DNA from: an uncultured Oscillospiraceae bacterium
GTDB lineage: Bacteria; Bacillota; Clostridia; Oscillospirales; Acutalibacteraceae
DNA: 5,719 nt
Reading direction: 5' to 3'
Assembly: GCA_900555705.1 (NCBI GenBank)
Contig: USLV01000103.1
Location: forward strand, 1-5,719
Numbering within the stretch: the first letter of the stretch is position 1; each line of letters opens with the position of its first letter. The notes below the pieces were generated by a model that was not told the DNA's origin, ran no database searches, and worked only from the letters and a program-made list of their open reading frames with translations. Both the position numbers and the translations under genes were made by a program. This document shows positions 1 to 3,477 of this stretch, piece after piece.

Positions 1-44
1 GTGAAATCCTCGAACCGTTTGGTCAGATGGGTTGCCTGGATCAT
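1..44 (-). CDS. ABC transporter ATP-binding protein, N-terminal 14 codons only
   Basis: The gene starts with ATG at 44-42, and its start overlaps the stop of the GntR regulator as ATGA. A strong ribosome site (AGGAGAGGTG) lies 7 bases upstream, inside the regulator gene. The visible residues, MIQATHLTKRFEDF, match the usual first strand of an ABC ATPase, just before the A-loop aromatic and Walker A region. The Walker motifs lie outside the window, so the family call rests on this short stretch and on context. YtrA-type GntR repressors are commonly the first gene of an operon with an ABC exporter ATPase and permease. The substrate cannot be told from here. The gene is cut by the window edge, not truncated biologically. 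Confidence 0.72.
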   Translation of the reverse strand, partial: MIQATHLTKRFEDF

Positions 45-424
45 GCGTTGTCACCTCTCCTTTGTTCATAAGCCGCGCGTACATGCGCCGCAATCACCGT
101 CTCCTCGACACCGGCCAGCGCCAGCTCCTCGAGCAGCGTATCGAGCACCGTCAGCTTTTCGCGCTTGGCTTCGCTGATGAGCGGCAGTGCGTTCTCCGAA
201 ATGAAACAGCCCCGCCCGGGCACGGAATAGATCAGCCCGCGACTGTCCAGCTCGCTGTAGGCCTTCTGGATCGTGTTGGGGTTGATGGAAAGCTCCGTCG
301 ACAGGCTGCGGACCGAGGGAATCTGATCCCCCGGCTTCAAAATGCCGGTCAGCACAAACCGTTCCAGCTGTTCAATCAGCTGTTCATAAACCGGCTGCCT
401 GGACATGGAATCAATCAGGAACAC
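41..424 (-). CDS. GntR family transcriptional regulator, YtrA subfamily
   Basis: A 127-residue DNA-binding repressor. Residues about 8-75 form the GntR winged helix: QPVYEQLIEQLERFV is helix 1, PGDQIPSVRSLSTELSINPNTI carries the recognition helix (PSVR, NPNT), and GLIYSVPGRGCFI is the wing. Only about 50 mostly helical residues follow, which is the short C-terminus of the YtrA subfamily rather than a large FadR/HutC/MocR effector domain. The start is GTG at 424-422, with GGGGGA six bases upstream; the next in-frame ATG (residue 7) would cut into helix 1. The gene is first in an operon with an ABC ATPase (4-base ATGA overlap), which such regulators normally control together with themselves. 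A perfect inverted repeat just downstream of its promoter's -10 box suggests autorepression. The inducer is unknown; in this subfamily it is often cell-envelope stress or an antimicrobial. Confidence 0.93.
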   Translation of the reverse strand: MFLIDSMSRQPVYEQLIEQLERFVLTGILKPGDQIPSVRSLSTELSINPNTIQKAYSELDSRGLIYSVPGRGCFISENALPLISEAKREKLTVLDTLLEELALAGVEETVIAAHVRAAYEQRRGDNA

Positions 425-462
425 CGTCTCTCCCCCTTCCTGTTCCGTGTGATCTGTGTTGT

Positions 463-493
463 CTATGTGTACTATGTTATCTAGTACACATAG
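463..493. promoter_or_regulatory. Perfect inverted-repeat operator for the GntR regulator
   Basis: The 12-base arms CTATGTGTACTA (463-474) and TAGTACACATAG (482-493) are exact reverse complements separated by 7 bases. The inner GTGTAC/GTACAC halves resemble operators of YtrA-type GntR repressors. The repeat begins at the base after the -10 box of the gntR promoter, so a bound dimer would cover the transcription start. Autoregulation is inferred from this position. Confidence 0.82.
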
Positions 494-523
494 AGTGTAT
501 CACTTCCCGCTTCCATTTGTCAA
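494..523 (-). promoter_or_regulatory. Sigma-A promoter of the gntR-ABC operon
   Basis: On the minus strand a perfect -35 TTGACA (523-518) is followed after 18 bases by TACACT (499-494; 4 of 6 to consensus). Transcription would begin near 487, inside the operator. The leader to the GTG start is about 60 bases. Confidence 0.75.
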
Positions 524-610
524 GTAAAATTTTTCCGCCGGTTTCCGAGAGACAGTATAGCGCACCCCCGCTTTAAGATAAAAGAGGAAAAGCCTTTAAG
601 AAATGTTTAA

Positions 611-653
611 GGAAAAGAAAAACGGCCACCCCACTCCGTCGAGTGAGGCGGCC
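611..653 (-). terminator. Intrinsic terminator for leftward transcription (3' end of the putative toxin mRNA)
   Basis: Read on the minus strand, a 13-base-pair stem (653-641 with 636-624) closes a four-base loop and ends in GGCC, then GTTTTTCTTTTCC. Two positions that would be mismatches in plus-strand RNA become G-U pairs in minus-strand RNA, so the signal works best leftward. It lies just beyond the start of the small RNA promoter. The only leftward unit upstream without another terminator is the 27-residue peptide gene, so this is its likely end. Confidence 0.8.
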
Positions 654-660
654 AAAGCAC

Positions 661-689
661 TTGACACCGCGCCTGTTCCGTGATAAACT
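661..689 (+). promoter_or_regulatory. Strong sigma-A promoter of the small RNA, extended -10
   Basis: A perfect -35 TTGACA (661-666), a 17-base spacer and TAAACT (684-689; 4 of 6) preceded by TGA, which is an extended -10 (TGn) element. The expected start is near 696. No open reading frame with a ribosome site follows before the terminator at 734, so the promoter appears dedicated to a short non-coding transcript. Confidence 0.82.
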
Positions 690-695
690 ATAGAC

Positions 696-773
696 ACAAG
701 GGCACCACTTAGTTTCGGCTGGTGGTCTTTGCGGATCGTTAACCTGTGCTAGAGGTTAACGATCTTTTATTTT
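696..773 (+). ncRNA. Small RNA of about 78 nt, candidate type I antitoxin
   Basis: A promoter and an intrinsic terminator bracket a transcript too short to code. Its 5' half folds into a hairpin with stem ACCAC/GTGGT (704-708 with 722-726) and a loop containing TTAGTTTCGGC. Its 3' half is the terminator hairpin. It is transcribed toward the minus-strand 27-residue membrane peptide gene, and its U-tract overlaps that gene's stop codon. If the leftward mRNA continues to the terminator at 611-653, the whole small RNA is antisense to its 3' UTR. The 8-base stretch GCACCACT (702-709) also recurs at 854-861 and is complementary to the weak ribosome site of the peptide gene. The arrangement resembles TxpA/RatA and par (Fst) type I systems and, from memory only, the antisense RNAs beside clostridial holin-like toxins. 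The antitoxin role is inferred. Confidence 0.75.
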
Positions 774-774
774 G
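734..774 (+). terminator. Intrinsic terminator of the small RNA
   Basis: The perfect 12-base-pair stem GATCGTTAACCT (734-745) / AGGTTAACGATC (753-764) closes a 7-base loop and is followed directly by TTTTATTTTG. On the minus strand no U-run follows the stem, so it is a one-way rightward terminator. Confidence 0.93.
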
Positions 775-850
775 CCCGAAAGCAAAATGCAGCAGACACA
801 GCAAGCATGCACAACACACTGATTATGTATCGGACAAGCTGCTTCCTCAT
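767..850 (-). CDS. 27-residue single-pass membrane peptide, candidate type I toxin
   Basis: The peptide starts MRKQLVRYII and ends FCFRAK. A basic N-terminus precedes about 17 hydrophobic residues (8-24, YIISVLCMLAVSAAFCF) and a short basic tail. This is the build of small membrane-damaging toxins such as Fst, Ldr and TxpA/BsrG, though I see no specific family signature. The same frame is open back to 1024, but that ATG lies upstream of the inferred transcription start, so I take the ATG at 850. Its only ribosome site is GTGGTG, four bases away, directly after an 8-base-pair hairpin, so translation would be weak or controlled. A convergent antisense RNA overlaps its 3' end, and the leader is about 130 nt with several hairpins. 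Alternatively the reading frame could be chance inside a non-coding RNA; length alone cannot decide. Confidence 0.5.
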   Translation of the reverse strand: MRKQLVRYIISVLCMLAVSAAFCFRAK

Positions 851-861
851 TATGCACCACT

Positions 862-904
862 GCGGGGGAATATCCCCCGCCGCAAAAACGCCAATGCGTT
901 TTTG
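862..904. repeat. Two adjacent perfect hairpins in the leader of the small peptide gene
   Basis: The first (862-880) is GCGGGGGA / TCCCCCGC, an 8-base-pair stem with a 3-base loop. The second (883-904) is CAAAAACGC / GCGTTTTTG, a 9-base-pair stem with a 4-base loop. In the leftward transcript the GC-rich hairpin ends at 862, one base before the AGTGGTG ribosome site, so folding or antisense pairing here could set access for ribosomes. The second also resembles a weak bidirectional terminator because of its A/T-rich outer stem. No coding function is seen in 851-1026. Confidence 0.7.
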
Positions 905-962
905 TTTCCCCCTATAGAGGAATGAAAAAACATATTGCGGGGCGGAAGCGGCGCCCTTGTGC

Positions 963-982
963 GTCGGCAATTTCCTGCCGAC
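963..982 (-). other. 5'-terminal stem-loop of the putative toxin mRNA
   Basis: GTCGGCA and TGCCGAC form a perfect 7-base-pair stem with a 6-base loop. The predicted start of the leftward transcript (about 982) is the first base of the stem, so the RNA would carry a hairpin at its extreme 5' end, a feature known to slow RNA decay. The placement depends on the inferred promoter. Confidence 0.55.
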
Positions 983-988
983 ATCTAC

Positions 989-1017
989 AGCATACACGAT
1001 ATATCGCCATATGTCTA
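989..1017 (-). promoter_or_regulatory. Probable sigma-A promoter for the small membrane peptide mRNA
   Basis: On the minus strand TAGACA (1017-1012; 5 of 6) is followed after 17 bases by TATGCT (994-989; 4 of 6). It sits just downstream of the hip operon terminator, as expected for a separate unit. The start would fall near 982, giving a leader of about 132 nt before the ATG at 850. Confidence 0.6.
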
Positions 1018-1026
1018 TATCCATTT

Positions 1027-1059
1027 ACACAAAACCGTCTGTTCTTCTCGAACAGACGG
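1027..1059 (-). terminator. Intrinsic terminator of the hipBST operon
   Basis: The perfect 10-base-pair stem CCGTCTGTTC (1035-1044) / GAACAGACGG (1050-1059) with a 5-base loop is followed on the minus strand by TTTTGTGT. It lies about 30 bases past the hipT stop. Confidence 0.85.
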
Positions 1060-1089
1060 CCGAATCCGCTCCTGTTTTTCATCGCGAAA

Positions 1090-2037
1090 TTATTTCTCAA
1101 ACAGCTTCATTCTTTGCTCAATCAGGCTTTCAAGCGCAGTTTTCATATGAGCGGGCAGGTAAGACTCCCGGCACATAACGATATACCGATCTTTTAATTT
1201 CACGATTTTATCTATCATTTTCTCAGCAGATTTTTGTGTAATACCGATTGTTTCCGCGAACACAAAAAAATCTTTTTTTCTGATATTGCGCTTTTTACCG
1301 TTTATGGTCAGTGCCAATTGTTCCTGGTCGGCCGGTAGCACTACATTGGTGGAAAGCATATCATAAGCGGCTGATAAAACATATTTTCCGCTCTTCTCTG
1401 CCGTTTCAATAAGCGAAAAATTTTTCAGATGCATATCGGAATTGCCGACCGCGAAAGAGAATACGATGCGCAGATATAATTCCGTCATATCCAGGCCGTT
1501 TGCGGAAGAATATTTGGAAATGATTTTTCCGCATCGTTCATAAGAACCGCGGTATTTATCTTCCGTCAGTCTGCCATCCAGCTGACAGAAATCCTCCATA
1601 GCGAGCATCCGGTTATCCGCACGGTCAATACGCCGGGTAATATAGGCAAAGGCATTGTCCTGCGTGTGCAAACGCAGCAAAGCATACGGCACGGTCTTTA
1701 TGCCGCTGGCCTGTGCCATCTGCATAACAAGATATTCCAGTTCAGGCAAAGCGGTATACTCATCCGTTTGCGGTTTGAGAATATATCCCGTGGGATAATT
1801 GACAAGTGTCAGACGCGGGTTATCCTCGTGAGATAAGTGCAAAGATACTTTTTTTTGCACACCCGGTACCGTAAATCCTCTGTTGGTGTTATCAATCACC
1901 ATCTGGTTTAAAATATCCTTTGAAACATCAATATCCGGGAATTGGGAGATGCCGAAAAAATTTTTTATACACGAGGTATGCCAACCATGTGCGGTTTCGG
2001 TACGGAGTGCTTTCCCGCAGCATAAACAGCGCCTCAT
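1090..2037 (-). CDS. hipT: HipT-type serine/threonine kinase toxin (HipA C-terminal kinase core)
   Basis: A 315-residue HipA-family kinase lacking the N-terminal subdomain of classical HipA (about 440 residues), which is encoded separately by hipS. N-terminus: a Cys/His cluster (C4, C6, C7, H17, H20, C23) that looks like a small zinc knuckle. Residues 54-66 are the glycine-rich loop GFTVPGVQKKVSL. K88 in YILKP is the ATP-binding lysine and E101 its likely partner. TRRIDR (135-140) and MEDFCQLDG (148-156) are HipA_C signatures. The catalytic loop is GNSDMHLKNF with D202 and N207, and D227 in AAYDMLS is the metal-binding aspartate, so all active-site residues are present. Known relatives halt growth by phosphorylating an aminoacyl-tRNA synthetase (GltX for HipA, TrpS for E. 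coli HipT); the target here is unknown. ATG start with AAGGGGGCGG upstream; ATGA overlap with hipS. Third gene of the operon. Confidence 0.92.
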   Translation of the reverse strand: MRRCLCCGKALRTETAHGWHTSCIKNFFGISQFPDIDVSKDILNQMVIDNTNRGFTVPGVQKKVSLHLSHEDNPRLTLVNYPTGYILKPQTDEYTALPELEYLVMQMAQASGIKTVPYALLRLHTQDNAFAYITRRIDRADNRMLAMEDFCQLDGRLTEDKYRGSYERCGKIISKYSSANGLDMTELYLRIVFSFAVGNSDMHLKNFSLIETAEKSGKYVLSAAYDMLSTNVVLPADQEQLALTINGKKRNIRKKDFFVFAETIGITQKSAEKMIDKIVKLKDRYIVMCRESYLPAHMKTALESLIEQRMKLFEK

Positions 2038-2363
2038 TCTTCCGCCCCCTTGATCCGAACATTTCCAATCGGGTCTTTGCAGGCAACAAGCAACAGACCG
2101 AAGCGGTCTTTGCGATCAATTTTCCAATTTCGGCTTACAATATCGAGCAACCACCCCTCCGGAATTAAACCGTCAAAAAAAGCAAACAGGGTTTTGGAGG
2201 TATAGTCCTCTGCCTGTAGCGGCAAAGTCAGGCTGACCGCTGTTGGATTTTCGCTTTCAAGATATTCGCTGTCATAAACAAACGAATACCCCGCATCGGT
2301 TTCTTTCAATATTCCCGCAAAGGCGTCCCGTACATATACATACGCTGTTCGGTATGCCTCCAT
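2034..2363 (-). CDS. hipS: HipS, stand-alone HipA N-terminal subdomain, probable antitoxin
   Basis: A 109-residue protein equal to the HipA N-terminal subdomain 1 (Couple_hipA family). It has the family strings ISLTLPL-like VSLTLPL (43-49), FFDGLIPEGWLL (62-73), and KIDRKDRFGLL followed by IGNVRI near the end. In the E. coli O127 HipBST system the separate HipS, not HipB, is the antitoxin that blocks HipT, with a key tryptophan; W71 in PEGW is the likely equivalent here, by inference. I chose the ATG at 2363-2361, which shares one base with the hipB stop (TGATG) and has AAGGAAGG seven bases upstream. An in-frame TTG at 2366 would add one residue. The stop overlaps hipT as ATGA, so the proteins should be made in coupled amounts. 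Confidence 0.9.
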   Translation of the reverse strand: MEAYRTAYVYVRDAFAGILKETDAGYSFVYDSEYLESENPTAVSLTLPLQAEDYTSKTLFAFFDGLIPEGWLLDIVSRNWKIDRKDRFGLLLVACKDPIGNVRIKGAEE

Positions 2364-2563
2364 CAATCATCCTTCCTTCCGGGAACCGCCTTCATGCCAA
2401 ACATGGAAAGCGCCTGATTGACCTTATCCATTCTGACGGTTTCCTTGCCCTGCTCGAGTTCACGAAGGAAACGAAGGCCAATTCCCGCGCGGATCGCAAA
2501 CTCCTCCTGCGTGAGCCCGGCTTCTTTTCTTTTCTGTTTGATAAATTCAGCAATCGTATTCAT
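2363..2563 (-). CDS. hipB: HipB-like XRE family repressor
   Basis: A 66-residue helix-turn-helix protein, essentially the DNA-binding domain alone. LTQEEFAIRAGIGLRFLREL (17-36) is the HTH, followed by EQGKETVRMDKVNQAL, a tail typical of HipB/Y4mF-type antitoxin repressors. It is first in the hipB-hipS-hipT operon and would bind the operators just upstream (2578-2593, 2614-2629, 2655-2670), one of them inside its own promoter spacer. It is shorter than E. coli HipB and lacks a C-terminal extension. The ATG at 2563 coincides with the predicted transcription start, so translation may be leaderless. The only SD-like element, GGGAG at 2580-2576, is 12 bases from the ATG and would exist only on longer read-through transcripts. 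No better downstream start exists. Confidence 0.9.
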   Translation of the reverse strand: MNTIAEFIKQKRKEAGLTQEEFAIRAGIGLRFLRELEQGKETVRMDKVNQALSMFGMKAVPGRKDD

Positions 2564-2569
2564 GTTCGT

Positions 2570-2598
2570 ATTATACTCCCTATCGGGTATACTGTCAA
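2570..2598 (-). promoter_or_regulatory. Perfect consensus sigma-A promoter of hipBST
   Basis: On the minus strand TTGACA (2598-2593), a 17-base spacer and TATAAT (2575-2570): 12 of 12 consensus bases at optimal spacing. The start codon A at 2563 is the seventh base after the -10 box, exactly where transcription normally begins. A promoter this strong implies tight repression, and an operator fills most of its spacer. Confidence 0.92.
2578..2593. promoter_or_regulatory. hip operator O1, inside the hipB promoter spacer
   Basis: CCCTATCGGGTATACT on the plus strand. It is the exact reverse complement of O2 20 bases away, and lies between the -35 and -10 boxes, overlapping the last -35 base. A bound HipB(-HipS-HipT) complex would exclude RNA polymerase. 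Assignment to HipB is by position. Confidence 0.8.
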
Positions 2599-2613
2599 CA
2601 GCAGCTCTTATAT

Positions 2614-2629
2614 AGTATACCCGATAGGG
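2614..2629. promoter_or_regulatory. hip operator O2, upstream of the hipB promoter
   Basis: AGTATACCCGATAGGG, the perfect 16-base mirror copy of O1; the two sites face each other and their centres are 36 bases apart. It lies just upstream of the -35 box, where a second dimer could bind cooperatively. Confidence 0.78.
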
Positions 2630-2654
2630 GGCAATATATCCGTATACAAAATCA

Positions 2655-2673
2655 TTTATACCCGAAAGGGTAT
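2655..2673. promoter_or_regulatory. hip operator O3, symmetrical copy
   Basis: The minus-strand 16-mer CCCTTTCGGGTATAAA (2670-2655) matches O1 at 13 of 16 positions. Here both halves are complete, giving the palindrome ATACCC-GAAA-GGGTAT (2658-2673), probably the clearest form of the recognition site. Its centre is 41 bases from that of O2. As a 6-base-pair hairpin with only a weak U-run it is a poor terminator for radC. Confidence 0.65.
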
Positions 2674-2693
2674 GAAATCAATTGTTTGTCCCC

Positions 2694-3407
2694 CTATCGC
2701 CCCCGCATAACGCCCGCAAACAGCGGCATATAGAGCGGCGTCTCGCACATGGAGGTGTAGTCCCCATCCTCCGCGACGATGATGTGATCCAGCAGCCGGA
2801 TCTCGGCAACCGCGAGCGCCTTCGCGACGGCCATGGTGGTGTCGACATCCGCCTTCGACGGGATGGCGGGGCCGCTCGGATGGTTATGCGCGAGAATCAC
2901 CGCCGTCGCGTTATACCGCAGCGCCTGCTGCAACGCCTTGCGGATGCTGATCTCGGTCGCGTTGACCGTCCCCTCCGAGATCACACAGCTGCCGAGCACC
3001 CGCCCGAGATCGTTGAGGCAGAGCAGCACAACCCGCTCCTGCTGTGCCCCGGCGAGATAGGGCAGAATAAAGTCCCGCACCTCCTTGCGGGACTGCGGCC
3101 AGATCCGCACCATCTGCTTCTCCCGATCGCAGGTCTCGAGCAGCTGGCCGATCAGCCCGACCAGCGTCGCGGCGTTCGGGGTCATCCCCTCGACCTGCAT
3201 CAGCTCCACAAACGGCGCGCTGAACAGCTCGCTGTAGGTCGGATAAGCGGCGTCAAGCCGATGCGCCAGCGCGTTGGTGTCCCGCTGCGGGATACCGAAA
3301 TAGAGCAGCAGCTCGATCAGCTCATGCCGCTGGAATACCGCGGCGCCGTTTTCGAGAAACTTCTGCCGGACGCGGGCGCGGTGCCCCCTGTGGATATTCT
3401 CTTCCAA
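2694..3407 (-). CDS. radC: RadC family JAB/MPN-domain protein
   Basis: 237 residues, a normal RadC length. Residues 1-95 form an N-terminal helical part with an HhH-like segment (ELMQVEGMTPNAATLVGLIG). Residues about 103-225 are the JAB1/MPN metalloprotease-like fold with the metal motif HNHPSGPAIPSKAD, where H174, H176 and D187 would bind zinc and E124 in QQERVVLLCLN is the likely catalytic glutamate. The family name comes from a mutant later traced to another gene; the true role is unproven, although phage and island copies are frequent. The start is TTG at 3407-3405, supported by AGGGGGAGAG six bases upstream. It is divergent from the pseudouridine synthase; no convincing promoter of its own is seen in the 70-base gap. 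No terminator follows, so transcripts may run on through the hip operators into hipB. Confidence 0.9.
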   Translation of the reverse strand: MEENIHRGHRARVRQKFLENGAAVFQRHELIELLLYFGIPQRDTNALAHRLDAAYPTYSELFSAPFVELMQVEGMTPNAATLVGLIGQLLETCDREKQMVRIWPQSRKEVRDFILPYLAGAQQERVVLLCLNDLGRVLGSCVISEGTVNATEISIRKALQQALRYNATAVILAHNHPSGPAIPSKADVDTTMAVAKALAVAEIRLLDHIIVAEDGDYTSMCETPLYMPLFAGVMRGR

Positions 3408-3425
3408 AGACTCTCCCCCTGCCCT

Positions 3426-3454
3426 TTGTCAAATAGGACGAAATGTGCTATACT
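3426..3454 (+). promoter_or_regulatory. Sigma-A promoter of the pseudouridine synthase gene
   Basis: TTGTCA (3426-3431; 5 of 6), a 17-base spacer and TATACT (3449-3454; 5 of 6). The start should be near 3461, leaving a leader of about 17 bases that contains only the ribosome site CGGAGG (3465-3470). Confidence 0.82.
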
Positions 3455-3477
3455 GAACCCCGAACGGAGGCTGCCCT

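Noticed and set aside
32..484. 150-residue plus-strand frame opposite the GntR regulator
   Set aside because: It is antisense to a clear regulator and runs through that gene's operator, with no domain.
571..612. Repeated CTTTAAG / TTTAAGG words between the gntR promoter and the terminator
   Set aside because: Copies are short, unevenly spaced and pair poorly; nothing beyond AT-rich sequence can be supported.
940..956. GGGCG/CGCCC hairpin and CRISPR-like look of the hairpin-rich leader
   Set aside because: The stem is only 5 base pairs. The hairpins in 862-982 differ in sequence and spacing, so this is not a repeat-spacer array.
767..1024. 85-residue minus-strand frame containing the small membrane peptide as its C-terminus
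   Set aside because: Its ATG at 1024 lies upstream of the inferred transcription start and next to the hip terminator. The N-terminal part runs through hairpins and has no ribosome site. I kept only the 27-residue C-terminal frame.
2243..2710. 155-residue plus-strand frame across hipS, hipB and the operators
   Set aside because: It spans the hip promoter region and is antisense to two recognised genes; no family pattern.
3408..3477. Possible leftward promoter for radC in the divergent gap
   Set aside because: The best pair on the minus strand (TTCAGT with TATTTG) is far from consensus, and the TTGACA there is too close to the start codon.
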